Counted from the first letter of the stretch, positions 30,050-41,945 are shown. The stretch: DNA of 64,000 bases from Candidula unifasciata (GCA_905116865.2 CAJHNH020000496.1:1-64000), one strand, 5' to 3'. Program-made: numbers and translations. The notes: generated by a model not told the origin, from the sequence alone.

Positions 30050-30285
30050 CTTTAGTCGGCTCTGTGGCTAAGTCGATGCAAACGCTTCATAATGCCGGGT
30101 TGCTGGGTTTGATCCCTGCTGCGGGCCATGCGCCTTTCGTTGGTTTCGACAGTGGTATCAGGGAGCCGACTGTCCAGTGCGCAGTGGCAAACTACTAGAC
30201 GTAATTTTGCCTAGAGAAGCCACACAACAGCCAGGGGCTGCGGGTTTGGTTCTGCAACGTCCTGTAAAGGGTACGCAACTAACCA
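30050..30285 (+). repeat. SINE-B, near full length
   Basis: tRNA-like head: 'ctgtggctaagtcgatgc' and 'gctgggtttgatccctgc'. Body 'ggtttcgacagtggtatc', tail 'ctgcaacgtcctgtaaaggg' and 'tacgcaactaac'. Confidence 0.8.
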
Positions 30286-30582
30286 TCTTTCTTTAGTATT
30301 TCTTCAATAGCGTTCGGCCATTAAAAGGACGGATGAAACAAGGTGTTGGAGAATGCAGCTAGGCTGTGATATCTTCCTAGCGCGTAGATCAGGAAACCAT
30401 ATGTAGATTAGGTTCATTTGATATGCCTTGAACACTAGTAGTCTGAAATTGGTAAGCACTTAGTCACCGGTTAACGTGTGACAGTAGCTCCATTGTAGAA
30501 TTAGAATCACAGGTGAACATGTGTGGTGAATCTTAGTCATCGCTCACGTTACGATGAGTTTCTTGGAGACTGGAAGCAAAGG

Positions 30583-30675
30583 TCATTTTGAAAACGAATG
30601 GCTCTGCCAGGGAGCGAACCTGCGACCTTCCGTTTCGCAGGCGAGCGTCTAGCGGCTACGCCACGGCGACTCCCA
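30583..30675 (-). repeat. SINE-A head fragment
   Basis: Complement shows 'gccgtggcgtagccgctaga' (A-box-like) and 'gtcgcaggttcgctccc' (B-box-like). Confidence 0.75.
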
Positions 30676-30784
30676 ATGTGTACGTGTGTAGTTTAGTACA
30701 ATTTTTTTTGCGTCCGACATTTGGCTCCTAATGCATCACTTCTGATTTTACATCTTCTGGTCACTCTTAATGTCTTTCTAAGTG

Positions 30785-31025
30785 ATCTGAGGGTCTCTGT
30801 TTGCCTCGCTCTCTAAAGGTCGTGGATTATTTTCACGGCGACGCCGTTCAGTTCACGAATGCAATTTATGCGGAGGTCTCTTCTGATCGTTGGCCCTAGC
30901 TACGGAGGACTCGCTCTAAGCTGCGTTCTAGGCTGCCATCTGGCTGCTCTGCGGAGAGAGACTGAGGAGAGTCTGGGATAAAACCCAATGCAATGAAGAT
31001 GATCCTCTCACCTTTACCTTTCTAA
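30785..31025 (+). repeat. SINE-F copy
   Basis: 'gtttgcctcgctctctaaag', 'acgccgttcagttcacgaa', 'gataaaacccaatgcaatg' and 'gatcctctcacctttacctt' are shared with 40010-40260 and, inverted, with 53480-53600. Confidence 0.75.
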
Positions 31026-31039
31026 AACATCTCCTTTTC

Positions 31040-31215
31040 TTTCATTTACTTCTTCTTCTTCTTCTTCAGCATCCCGAGCCCTTGGGGTTCATTGCTGCAG
31101 ATATCACCCGCCTGAGTTCATCTCTCTGGTTTGCCTTCTCTTTCCAGTTGGTGATACCAAGTGTTGCAGATCTTCCTGGACATTACCTCTCCATTTCTGT
31201 TTGGTCTGCCTTGTG
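31040..31215 (-). mobile_element. Non-LTR C-terminal scrap with GAA tail
   Basis: The minus strand encodes GRRPQGRPNRNGEVMSRKI and then reaches GAAGAAGAAGAAG at 31050-31067. The GRRPQGRP/basic pattern is typical of the ORF2 end of RTE-like elements. Confidence 0.55.
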
Positions 31216-31429
31216 GTCTACGACCACTCATCTGACTTGTGTATACAGTACTTGACGGGTGTTAATTTAACCATTTCGATGCTTAGACGTTGTTCCATTA
31301 ATTTACATATTTTCGTAGCTTGAAATAGTGAGATACAATTAAAACCGAGGCTGCAGAAAAAAGCTATAGCTGGAACAAAGTCTTTTAATTTAACAGCTGG
31401 ATAGGCCATCAGATTAAAGAAATATATTT

Positions 31430-31725
31430 CACTTTGGTAGACCCCCGTGTGGGTTCCGGGTCCCCATTGTGGGGAAAACAAGAATAGACCCACTGCCTCC
31501 CCAAAAGCATGTCGTAAGAGTCGACTAATTTGGGGAGCTTCCTTTGAAGTCGAAGTGCATCTGCCGGAGAGGCAAGGAACTAACAGTCTGTATTCAAGAG
31601 AATAAGATCTGTAAAACTGATGCACACGCAACACTCAGGTTCTGGAGCAGAACTGCAGTTCAGTAATTGACGAGCAACCAGAACTTTCCGCCAGAGTGTA
31701 CAGCTGGTGAACGCAAAGAAGAAGA
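31430..31725 (+). repeat. Repeat-G, near full length with short GAA tail
   Basis: Begins 'gacccccgtgtgggttcc', includes 'agacccactgcctcccc', 'gcatgtcgtaagagtcgac', 'gccggagaggcaaggaac', 'aagatctgtaaaactgatgc', 'aacactcaggttctggag' and ends 'gctggtgaacgcaaag' plus (GAA)4. The best complete copy. Confidence 0.85.
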
Positions 31726-31774
31726 AGACTTCGGTAGAAACCAATTAATTCATTTTATGTTTCGTATATACAAC

Positions 31775-32036
31775 AATGAGAAGGAGACAAACACAGTTCT
31801 TTGGTCAAGTGATGAAAAAAGGAGCGCTGGAAAATATCGTGACGACTGCAAGGATCATTGGTAGAAGAGGCAGTGGCAGACCAAGAGAAATGATGGTGGA
31901 TGGCTTAAGACAGTGGCATGTGAGGAATATCATCAGTGGAATTAATCCAGAACACCAAAGACCCAGATCAGTGGAGATGCTTGAACGATTATGCCAGCTG
32001 ACAAGGCACTTGATAATGTTGCCTGGCACTGAATGA
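31775..32036 (+). mobile_element. Non-LTR C-terminal fragment
   Basis: 86-residue open frame: RRRQTQFFGQVMKKGALENI, TTARIIGRRGSGRPREMMVD and LRQWH. Colinear with residues near the end of the larger frame at 61919-62665 (QSSFFGHVMRRGKIEHVVTT). Confidence 0.8.
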
Positions 32037-32049
32037 GTTAAGATTACAA

Positions 32050-32560
32050 TGGGTATTTTAGAATTACAATACACTACGAAAATCCCACGTTACCAAGAAA
32101 TCGTTAATAATAACAGCACAAACACTGCAGGTATTTCTGTAATCAATTATGCAAGAGCGGAAACCGCAGGCGTGATTTTGGAATTCCCCAGCAGATAAGA
32201 ACAGTATTGTCTGTATTTGGTGTTTATTATCTGTACTTGACATTTCTAATGTAGCTATTCTTAGAATGAGGGGGATTCCTGCTAGCAATATATTCACGAG
32301 TGGTGACAGGGTAGGAAGGGGGAAAAAAAAGGGGGGGGGGGTGGGGGAGAGGAGGAAAAAGGGGGAGGGGGGAGAGAAAATATCCGGTTTTTAAAAGGTG
32401 TGCAATTAAGAATCCCTATCTGCATGTCAAGTGCTATCAGCTGACTGGTACTTCAGGGAATCTGTCGGTGTTTGTCCTGACATATTTGACATCAAGTGAA
32501 TCCCTGCGCGTTGGTCAGTTGGGCTGTTCAGGGGAAAAACAGATAGATCCGGTTTGTTTT
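32050..32560. other. No supported gene; G-rich tract 32320-32380
   Basis: A (G/A)-rich tract including a G10 run is the only feature. Nothing else recognised. Confidence 0.5.
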
Positions 32561-32629
32561 CTAAAGAAAAGTATTATCGTGATGTGGCATGCCGAACAGC
32601 TCAGACGGTTCTGTACTAATATCCTGCTC

Positions 32630-32875
32630 CCAGATGACATCACATCACAGTCCAACATTTCAGAGGCTGGTAAGACTTTGTTTCCCGGCTTTCTGATGCT
32701 TTTAACAACCTCAAAACATATAGAACTGGCCCTAACCGCAACCCACCTTCATCTCACGAGAGAGTGCAGCCTTGATCCCACTACTGCATGCAGCCTATAT
32801 ACCACCCATGAAATATTAGACTGTCCAGTGAACCTGTGGATTCCCCTATATTGGATATAAAGAAAGCACCGCTCA
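32630..32875 (+). repeat. Diverged direct duplication, copy 1
   Basis: 'agatgacatcacatcacag', 'ggctttctgatgcttttaac', 'aaacatatagaactgg', 'ctgcatgcagcctatat' and 'gaaatattagactgtcc' recur 787 bp downstream. No coding motif. Probably a dispersed repeat of unknown class. Confidence 0.8.
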
Positions 32876-33059
32876 GACATTTAAATTTCGTTGAGTATTC
32901 GTTCTGTTGTAAGATGATTTGTATATGTGCTTCTAGAAGTATCTAATATGTAAAATAATTAAAATTCTTGACGCCCTTCGTGCTTCAAGCATACAGTGCT
33001 ACCCGTAAAATTTTGTTATTGACCAAAAGGCACTCGTCATAGAATATGGTTATAATGGC

Positions 33060-33240
33060 TCCGGCCACACCTGCTTCTCAAGACAGTGCCTGTAACCCAT
33101 GTTAGGCTAGGTGGACATGGGAGCTAAGGTCAATTTTTCGGGTCGCGGGTGGGAGCTGGGAATGAGCCCTAATACGGATTTGACCCTTAGACGTCTGGGC
33201 CGGCAGGTGAGTATCTAGCCCCTAAACAACAGTGGCTCCC
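33060..33240 (-). repeat. SINE-A, diverged, with head
   Basis: 'taggctaggtggacatggg', 'gagctaaggtcaatttttcg' body, then the head complement 'ccggcaggtgagtatctag' and 'aacaacagtggctccc'. Confidence 0.65.
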
Positions 33241-33416
33241 GTATGGGATATTATGAGAAAAAAGTGCGTTTACAAACTTGTGCCGCTGTTTTTTATTTTT
33301 TGTCTCCGACCATTTCTCGGTAATTACTTATCCTGGGAATGTGATTTATTTGCGTGTGCATTGGCTCCTATTTTATCTCAAAGTAATGATTTAGGTTCTT
33401 TATTATTATCTTACCC

Positions 33417-33657
33417 CCAGATGACGTCACAGGACAGTGCAACATTTTATAAGATGGTAAGACTGGGTTTCCAGGCTTTCTGATGCTTTTAACGACCCCA
33501 AACATATAGAGCTGGTCCTATTTCCAACCCACCTATGTCCAACGAGTTAGTGCAGCCAAATTCCCATGACTGCATGCAGCCTATCTAGCAGCCGCTGAAA
33601 TATTAGACTGTCCCGTGGATTTCACCTGTTTGGGGTGGTATATTAATAAAGCACCAT
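33417..33657 (+). repeat. Diverged direct duplication, copy 2
   Basis: Second copy of the 32630-32875 segment, about 80 percent alike by eye and with several small gaps. Confidence 0.8.
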
Positions 33658-33939
33658 GATTTATAAATGAATATTCAGACTGCTCCCTTGTATCGGAACA
33701 GACGTTTTCTTCCTTTCTTTACATCACTGGTATAATTTTAGTTGGAAAATAAACAAAACTTCTTACAGTATATACGGGAATTTTCATAACCCTGGCTAAC
33801 CCTAAGCACCGAAATGACACCTTGTCAACCTGTGATAAAACGTGGACACGATCCAGCGCATAATTCATTTTTTTTTTCCTTTAGCGTATAGCGACACATT
33901 CAGCGTAACAGTTTGGTCTCGTTTACACAAAAAACACAA

Positions 33940-34133
33940 GAAACACATGTGTGTGTGTGTGTGTGTGCGTGTGTGGGCGCATGCATCTGTGTGTCTGAGT
34001 GTACGCTAGTGCGAGCGTGCAAGCGGGCGTATATGTGTATGCGCGTGTGTTTGTGTGTGCGCTTGTGCGCGTCTATGTGTGCGTGTGCGTGCGAGGGTGT
34101 ATGTGTAAGGTGTGTGTATAAACGTGTATATAT

Positions 34134-34203
<70 letters not shown>

Positions 34204-34225
34204 TGTGTGTGTGTTTGTGTATGTA
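33940..34225. repeat. (GT)n and (AT)n compound microsatellite
   Basis: GT-rich to about 34120, (AT)n from 34139 to 34201, then GT again. Local frames are artefacts. Confidence 0.95.
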
Positions 34226-34239
34226 TGTGTGTTTATAAA

Positions 34240-35580
34240 AGATGGATTGGTTACATTTGAACTTTGTGCTGTGTAGCTGTTAAAAAGTAATCCATTAAAG
34301 ATGATAGTATATTTATATACCTCGAATAGGCAAACATGCATTCTAATTACTTCTTATGCGGGCAAAGAATTTGACATGAAGTAAATCTTAATATATAATT
34401 TCATCTATTTATATTCTACTACAGCTGAGACATAATGTTTTTGAACACCGGAGTGAATTTGTAAACGCACCATAGTTGTTTCGACCAGTTTGTACTTGAT
34501 AGGCTCTCTTGTTGTCCATGCTGCACCTAGCTGGTTACTTTCTGTATTGTGTTGAAAAATGAAAACGAATATGTTTAATTTATTCTTTCTTTTAGTTTTT
34601 TTTTTTTTTAATGGAAATTTCAGTCGAAGAGTTCGATTGTACATGCGAGTGTAGTTTAAGTTTTCTAATCATTTTTGTTTGTTGTGTATTTAGTAAAATC
34701 ATTTCGTGTGTCTCGTGGACTGCTGATCATTTCTGATACATAAATGCATGCCTGCTCGATACTAGACTGAGCAACAATCTGCAGTTAGCCTATGTAATAT
34801 GGGTAATGACTTCTGCCGTATTTAATTAGCAAGTTTGCTATTTAGTTAGTTAGTTAATCGACAGATAAGCCTCACTGCAAATCGGACAAGTCCATAACCA
34901 CTCGGATCCCATCTTCAGTATATCCCTCAGCGTGTGAGGACTGATAATACCAGTTCTGTGTTGGTTTACTATTCCTCTTTGGCTACCTGTATAGTGTTCA
35001 TGTTTGGCGACATCTTTTTTGACCTGAAATTCTTGTATTTTGCTGTATTCATGTTTGCGATGTGCACCGAAATTGGAAACAAACGGTCTGAGAAAATGTA
35101 AATGTTCAAGGGAAACATGAAGAAGATAACTGCGAGATTCTCAAAGTGCTGGAATAGAGAGAGTTGCATGTAATTAGAGCGGAGTGGAGGAATCGAATGC
35201 GAGCCTTTTGTGACGTCTAACTGCTCACACACAAAAATGATGATGATGAATTTAGCGAAATGCGTCACGCGTGGCGGTGATGACATGGCTTCTGGATAGA
35301 GCATGACCAGATACTAAAGTGAAGCTGAAAACGTGGAAACCTGTATACGTATGATAATATTACTTTCAAATTCGTTACTTTAGTTTACTCATCCGTTTAA
35401 AGATCCTTATGTCGATGTGTCTTTTAAAAAATGTTTAGCTCTCAAAAAAATCGAGCTCTATGACCGTTTCCTAACTTGAATCTCAACAATATGTTCACAT
35501 AATTTTTAAATTTGTCTGAGTTTTGTTTTTGGTTTCTGTCACGAAAATTAATTGCAGGTACGGTGAACTCGAATATTTGT
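34240..35580. other. No recognised gene
   Basis: A/T-rich. Minus-strand frames at 34405-34644 and 34969-35304 have no domain and low-complexity stretches. Confidence 0.5.
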
Positions 35581-35590
35581 CATTAATCAG

Positions 35591-36350
35591 TTACTTAGAG
35601 TAGAGCTGAGTTGAGTTGAGCCAAGAATTGACATCACAGCACTCGAAGCATTCCCATGCATGTTCCGTCCTCATCTTCAGCAGCCAGCACAGAGTTCCAA
35701 TACTGATGGGACCGGTTATAGTCTGGTTAAAAGTCCGTCTTACCTTTCCTTTAAGTGTAGTCAGCCGGCCAGGCCCTCTGGTTACACTCAGGTAACTCAT
35801 TCTCTCCAGGCCATAATAATCTTCTATCTCTACTGATTCCGTTGCTTGTTCCCAAAGGGCCTTGACTACATCTGATTTGTGATGTATCAATTCACCACCC
35901 AGTGGTGCAGATCCAGCCAATCTGTCTGCCTGTTCATTACCCACAACGCCGGCGTGGCCTGCAGAAAACATCCAAAGTATGCTCACCACCCGTGAACTTT
36001 CAAGTGAAGCTTGCCACTCTGCTCGAAGCCACCCTGTCTTCATCTTTTTCAGCATGCTTTTGGAGTCTGTTAAAATTACGACATGTGTATGCACCTTGTT
36101 CTCTAGCCACCGGAGAGCTGCAGTAACCGCCTTCACCTCCACTCTCATGCTAGAAGTTGTGGTGTCTTACGCTAGGCTGTCTCACACTAAAGATTTTCCT
36201 CTGGCTTTTGCTAAAAAAAACCAGGCACTTCTCTTTCCTCTCAGCACCGAACCATCTGTATAGATAATCAGATCCCCTGGGCGTGAATTGTGAATGAACT
36301 GTTGGACTTTAACCTCCGCAGCACCTGCTGGCTTAGAGGAGAGCAAATTT
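35591..36350 (-). mobile_element. Non-LTR retrotransposon RNase H domain and C-terminus
   Basis: Minus strand. The N-terminal part of RNase H lies in one frame (36350 to about 36195: DLIIYTDGSVLRGKRSAWFF, with the first catalytic aspartate) and the rest in the next (36148-35591): E in RVEVKAVTAAL, D in ILTDSKSML, then VVGNEQADRLAGS with the last aspartate. A tail with SIGTLCWLLKMRTEHAWECF follows. All four acidic positions are visible but split by a stop/frame change near 36150-36190. Best copy of a family with further relics at 12003, 13090, 14770, 48405, 51230 and 60975. Reverse transcriptase is missing. Confidence 0.87.
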
Positions 36351-36464
36351 AAAATAAAAAAAACGAATATTAAAGACGTTTTTCCTATAAGAATAAACAA
36401 ACAAAAAAATATGATTTCATCGGTTCCCAGTCCAGAATTTTCCCTATCTATCATTAAGAAAAAG

Positions 36465-36467
<3 letters not shown>

Positions 36468-36521
<54 letters not shown>

Positions 36522-36530
36522 ATACACACA
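36468..36530. repeat. (CA)n microsatellite
   Basis: Pure CA run of about 45 bp, then CACT/CATA variants. Confidence 0.95.
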
Positions 36531-36539
36531 CACTATGCA

Positions 36540-37440
36540 AAACTGATCTATATAATTATTGCAAAGACATTTTTATTATATCCATTGTACTCATTATTAC
36601 TTTATCACTATTATAGAGATTTACTCGTGCTGATGACGTATATGTATGTAATCCTTTACAAATACAATTTGAACAAAAAAAAATTATATTCCTTTAAAAA
36701 AAATGTTTAAAAAATAATTTGCTTTCGTTTAAAAGGGAAAGTCATTTGGCGTTATGACAGAAGATGGTATCAATTGTGATGTTTCATGTGCTGATATGTC
36801 ATCAGCCTTTTCAGACGATTCATAAGCAGTCCGTTTTTTTTTTAAATTTTTTTAATGAAGTATCCAATTTTAATTTGTGTTTTCCGAAAGTGTCCAAATA
36901 CGTCTTCTTCAGGTAATACGCTTATTGAGTACAGCAATGTTTGGGCCCCATTTCTCGATGAAAACATGCAGTTTTGCCAAAGTGGACAACCATTCTTTAA
37001 TGTCAGCACTTGGAACCAACCCACCATCTTATTTTCCTCGTCTGATGACTTGCGGCTACGCAAGTGGAGGGATGAATATAGACTTTTCAGGCAAATATCA
37101 AACAAATATATCAACGATTGGACGAATAAAAAAAAAAAATATCGCGAAGGAATTTTTTAGTTCTCCTGTAATAAACTACATAATTATTGCGACCTCCTGT
37201 TCTATTTAGACTGGTCTCGGAAATAGTATACAGGCCCTAAAGACACTTTTAAATCTGAACACATATGTGTATGTTATGTTCGGCTAAGAAGAAAAACACA
37301 TACACCATACATGATCTTAAAACTGAGGAGAATAGGTTCACAAAAAGCATACTGTCCGGAAAGCTAATGTATTTTGGCCCTGTTAAGTGTTATGTGTATT
37401 GTAAGCAGGCTAAGCTGGTACTCCCGTTCAAATCGATAAC
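36540..37440. other. No recognised gene
   Basis: A/T-rich. Two overlapping frames on opposite strands at 36842-37209 carry no known motif. Confidence 0.45.
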
Positions 37441-37449
37441 CTAAGAGTT

Positions 37450-38530
37450 TAAAGTCGGCAAATTAAGACTCGCCGTGCTCTTGCGCGAGTCTTCAGACCC
37501 AAATGTCATCGCTGTCCAGCCCGCTCTAAAGACTGGTCAGAAGTGGAGAGTCCTCGATGCGATCGAATCTGATCAGAATGCACTAAAATTAAACGGGATA
37601 ATGGATACACTCAAACCGACCGTCGAGGCCTGGGTCACGGGAAGGTCAATTTGTGGTCCAAAGCCACAGCCAAAGAGCGTCGAGACATGGTAATACAAGT
37701 TAGGGACAACGAAAACGAGGTTCGGGTCCAGAAAGCAGCCCAGCAGTCGCAGTAGGGCCATTGGGTCAGCCTGGTGAGCGCATTGCCAAGAGTACTCACA
37801 TGGGGTGAGATCTGGCGTCAACATGGTGAAGTGGTCTGCGACTAACGATCCGACTTGCCCGCTGTGCAGAGCGAAGCAGACGTTAGAACACGTTCTGTCC
37901 GTATGCAGGAAAGCCCTAGGTCAAGGCCGATACACCTGGCGAACAACAAGGTGCTAAAAGAGTTGGCAGCTGTTGTTGACCAGGCTAGGATGAGGGCCAA
38001 CACGAGGGCCAGTCCTACCATCGACCCCATACGTTTCCTCAATGCTGGGCAGATTCACAAAGGTAGAATCAACAAAGACGCGTACGCTCCATCTTTGCTA
38101 GACTCTGAGAGGGACTGGTTAGTGGACCGGCCTGACCATGAAAGGTAGCCTGAGTCAATTCGGAAGACCGGCCTGCGACCTGACATAGTTCTCCACTCTG
38201 CGGAGAAACGGCAACTCATCCTGATTGACATGACCGTCCCGTATGAGTCGCGAATGGACGAAAGCCATATGTATAAGTTTGAGAAATACAGTGACTTAGC
38301 AGCTGGTCTGAGGAGAGACGAAGCGTACACAGTACGAGTCTTTGCTGTATAAGTGGGAGCGAGAGGCCTCGTTTCACCTTCACTGTACAATGTGATTAAA
38401 GAACTAGGATTGCGCGGCAATGAACGCAAACGGACACTGAAACAGCTGGGCGTGCTTGCTGAGAGGGCCTCGAGCTGGCTGTGGACACAACGAAACAACG
38501 TACGGGATGGGCCTCGGTGAGCTGGTCCAG
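37450..38530 (+). mobile_element. R2-type non-LTR retrotransposon, zinc-finger and restriction-like endonuclease end
   Basis: Across two or three frames: DPTCPLCRAKQTLEHVLSVC (CCHC finger C-x2-C-x8-H-x4-C), then GLRPDIVLHSAEKRQLILID MTVPYE, which matches the RPD...D core of the restriction-like endonuclease in R2/NeSL-type elements, then KYSDLAAGLRR and a W-rich end (ASSWLWTQR). The RT is lost or unrecognisable upstream. Frame changes occur near 37690 and 38150; stops near 37692, 38148 and 38350. Not functional. Confidence 0.8.
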
Positions 38531-38539
38531 GTGTCTAGT

Positions 38540-39370
38540 GGTAAAGTGTTTCTCATCACTTGAAAGTCCATCGTGTCCGAATTGTCTGCCAGTGTTCCTC
38601 TGCCACCTGCTAACAAAAGTCCAACATGTGTCCGGTATACCAATCGTAAGCTTCCCGCTCGGTCGTTCAGGTATGCAGACTGCTTTAATTATGCTACCGC
38701 GACGACTTCTTATCTCACAGTACCTTCTGCAAATCACCAATTCGTCTTGTCCCTATCCGAATAACATCCGGTAATTCGTGCAGCAGGGGAAACCAACCCT
38801 GAGCTTCATGAACTCAGGTGGGCCCACTCTCTGAAAATGTCTAGGAGCTCGTGGGCCGAAACATCTGTCAACGAGAGATTACTTCTACTGATGATTGGTA
38901 GACCCCTGCTGTACATGCTTCCCTGTGGAGTTTCTTCTTATATGGTGGTCTGCAGAAAACAGTGAGGGAGGGTGCAGTTTCCGGAAAATGAGGTAAAGGC
39001 CGGCCTTCACGAATCTAGATACAAGGTATTAAAGAGGCATTTGTTATGAGAACACACTGAGCTGGAGAATTGACTAGAGAAGGACAGACTTTCATGATTA
39101 TAGTGGCAACAGCACCAGGGAAGCGACTTTGAATCGTCTAGTGCGAAGACATCCCTTTGTACCTTGCAAAAGTGTTAAATACAGGCTGTAACCAAAAAAA
39201 AAAAAAAAAAAATAGCCAGGTAGTCAAAAGAGAGTATCTAAATCGGGGGGGGGGGGGGGGGGGGAGGTAAATTTACTCACGCTATAGGGTTATTTTACTA
39301 GAATTCAAAAAAAAAAAAAAAGAAAAGATAACGGATGATAGACAGGAAGTCAGAAACGGGGACATAAATT
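38540..39370. other. No recognised gene; A run 39194, G22-class run 39245
   Basis: Short overlapping frames on both strands at 38396-38774 lack motifs. Long A and G homopolymers at 39194-39211 and 39244-39264. Confidence 0.45.
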
Positions 39371-39384
39371 AACATGCCATAGAA

Positions 39385-39560
39385 GCACTCGATGGGTAAT
39401 GTGTGTAGTCAACATCACGCGGGTCGCCTTTACTTCCCAGGACGTTACCTGGTACCAATTTAAGGCTGGACCCACCTAGAAATTAAGGTATTTTTTGGAA
39501 AACAGTTCAGTAATGTCAAGACCTGAATCCTTCGAATCCTTCGCCACACCACTGTAGCTC
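39385..39560 (-). repeat. SINE-A fragment
   Basis: 'acatcacgcgggtcgccttt', 'acttcccaggacgttacctg', 'gtaccaatttaaggctgg' and decayed head. Confidence 0.75.
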
Positions 39561-39569
39561 CCCGATTCG

Positions 39570-40005
39570 TATTACACAACGGAAATTAATATAACGAAGG
39601 AAAATATAAAAGGTAATTGTTTTTATTTTTTATTTTTTTTATTTTGCGATCTGTGTTTGCTTGGCATCAATTCTAGCTTGGTTCATAAAACATAAAATGA
39701 CACTTGAGCTCTTCATTCATGTCCCAAAGTGCATCTTGCAGGGTCGCTCATGTAAGCTAAACTGAAACCGTGTCCATTTCAGTGTTTAAAAATGTCAATT
39801 TGCTTTTTTTTTTTTTAATATTGATGTCTGTCTTGTTTATAAGGTCATGCACTCGTCAAGAGTTTCTGCTGTTCTCTACATGTCTGAATCATAGATGAGT
39901 TGGCTGCATGAGGTCATCTGCCTTTTCATTTCTATGATACTGAAGTGGACTTGTACCTATTGCTAAATTAGTTCTGTTGTAGACATCAACCCCTCTACCT
40001 GTTTC
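39570..40005. other. No supported feature
   Basis: A/T-rich with T runs. A minus-strand frame at 39889-40179 overlaps SINE-F and has no domain. Confidence 0.5.
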
Positions 40006-40009
40006 GGGG

Positions 40010-40260
40010 GGTGTCCTTGACGAAGTGGTGAAGCCGTTTGCCTTGCGCTCTTTAAGGTTGTGGGTTAGTTTTACGGCTGCGCCGTTCAGTTCATGAGTGT
40101 AATTAGTATCAAGATCCCTAGGGATCGTCGCTGGAGCTACAGAGTTCGTGCTTGGGATCCTCTTTTGGCAGGTGTTCATAGAAGACAGACCGAGTCATAT
40201 GTGATAAAACCCGGTGCAAGGAAGTCGATCCTCTTGATTCTAACCTTTAACCCTCTTGCT
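40010..40260 (+). repeat. SINE-F, best copy
   Basis: Head-like 'gaagtggtgaagccgtttgc' and 'aaggttgtgggttagttt', body 'gcgccgttcagttcatgag', 'tagggatcgtcgctggagc', 'gtgataaaacccggtgcaag'. Confidence 0.78.
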
Positions 40261-40589
40261 GCTAATGCGTGCTGGATCACCCGATGCTCCTGTGATTTAT
40301 GGTAACATAAAATGAGGGGATGGAGGGGAGGGGGGACGTGGGATGGGAATATCTCCCACTTTAGAAAACTTTGGTCTCAATTAGAGAGTCCCGATAACGG
40401 GGACACTTTAATTGTGTTCCTGCTGAAAGACGAAAGTATCATTCTAGACAGTGTAAAAATACCACTTTACTTTTGCATTTATGTTTGTCAAAAACTGTTG
40501 CAGTCACAACTTTTAGAAGCCAGAATTCGATTAAAAATGTTGCACTGGGACAGGACTGAATGAACCTCTGCGTAGAACAAACCTGTGTG

Positions 40590-40590
40590 G

Positions 40591-40624
<34 letters not shown>

Positions 40625-40700
40625 GGAGGGGGAGGGGGATTGAAGCGAAGTGGAACGATTGGTTTTGAGGAGAAGGGTTGGGGGAGGGATGGGTCTGAGG
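40590..40700. repeat. T/G homopolymer and G-rich tract
   Basis: T9 then G-rich sequence with a run of about 22 Gs near 40604-40626. Confidence 0.95.
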
Positions 40701-40814
40701 GAAAGGTGGAAATAGTGACAACTCTTCAGTCTTTTAAGTAGGCCAGGTACAGATCGTGCTCTGTGGGTTGTTTTTAAAATAGAATAATCATCATCATGAA
40801 GTGAGGGTAAGGAA

Positions 40815-40905
40815 AGCGGCCGACCGAATGTTTAGAGCGATGGACTATCATCTGGGAAACTCGGTTGAGTCCGCAGCAGGGATGGAGATTGGTTTTTTCC
40901 TTTAG
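40815..40905 (+). repeat. SINE-C head
   Basis: 'ggccgaccgaatgtttagag' (A-box-like) and 'aactcggttgagtccgc' (B-box-like), followed by 'ttttttcctttagagggc'. The same layout is at 56558-56650. Confidence 0.65.
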
Positions 40906-41269
40906 AGGGCACACACACATACACACACGCACGCAAGCGCACACGCATTAAACACACACAATTACAAACGTGTAGAACTGCAGCAGACATGCGATCTAAA
41001 AGTCCTCAGGCTCACGACTTCCCTGTCATACACCACCAGTTTTTTTTTTTTTTTTTTTAATATGTCTATCCAAAAAAGACAGTGAAGTTCAAAATTATTT
41101 CTTGAAAAAAAAAAAAAAAAACTAAATAATAATATTGACAGACAAAACTGGCTCTTACCCAAGAATAACAAAAAAAAAGATCACAAAATTAAAAATGTCA
41201 CATACTTTTAATATCTGGGCTCCATAATAAACAACAATGGAGACTGTTCAACAGAAGTCTAAAGGAGGA

Positions 41270-41800
41270 TGGTCATAGCCATACAAAGATTAAACAGCAT
41301 TAAAAGTACGTGGTTAAGCACCCGCTGGGAAAGCAAAGTAACAATTTTGAGAGCATTCATCTTTCCTGTAGCAACGTTCTGATGTGAGATGTGAACTTTC
41401 ACCTATAAATGGTTTTGAGCTGAAGTGCTTTCGAAACATGTTCATCATACCATGGGCAAAGAAGAACATAACTACTGACATTCTAAAAGACCTGAACATC
41501 CAGGTAGTTTGGATAGTTTAACTACTAATAAACAACATCTTGTCTCCCTAGCTGACAGCTTTGGCCATTTCTAGCGCCAATGCGGACTGAAGAGGGGGGG
41601 GGGGGGTGGGATAACAATAGCAGACGGCTTGGTACCATGAAGGAGGCACAGGGAGCGACCAACAAACACAAAGATGGACCCACAATATGCATGACTCCTT
41701 GCATATGAGAGTGCACGAGGCGGCAGAGCTGTCGAGAGATCGACTTTCTTTCAGGCAGAATGTGATGAACGCGATGTTTTGCAAAGGACATGAAGATGAA
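41270..41800 (+). mobile_element. RTE-type non-LTR C-terminal relic
   Basis: Pieces across frames: RLNSIKSTWL, WESKVTILRAFIFPVAT, ILKDLNIQ and then AELSRDRLSFRQNVMNAMFC. Colinear with 47280-47635. Broken by a G run at 41597 and many stops. Confidence 0.75.
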
Positions 41801-41811
41801 AGACAGTTTAG

Positions 41812-41815
<4 letters not shown>

Positions 41816-41869
<54 letters not shown>

Positions 41870-41908
41870 AAGAGAGAGAGAGAGAGAAAGAAAGAGAGAG
41901 AGAGAAAG

Positions 41909-41945
<37 letters not shown>

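Noticed and set aside
34006..34341. 111-residue minus-strand frame with YIYIYI repeats
   Set aside because: AT/GT microsatellite translation.
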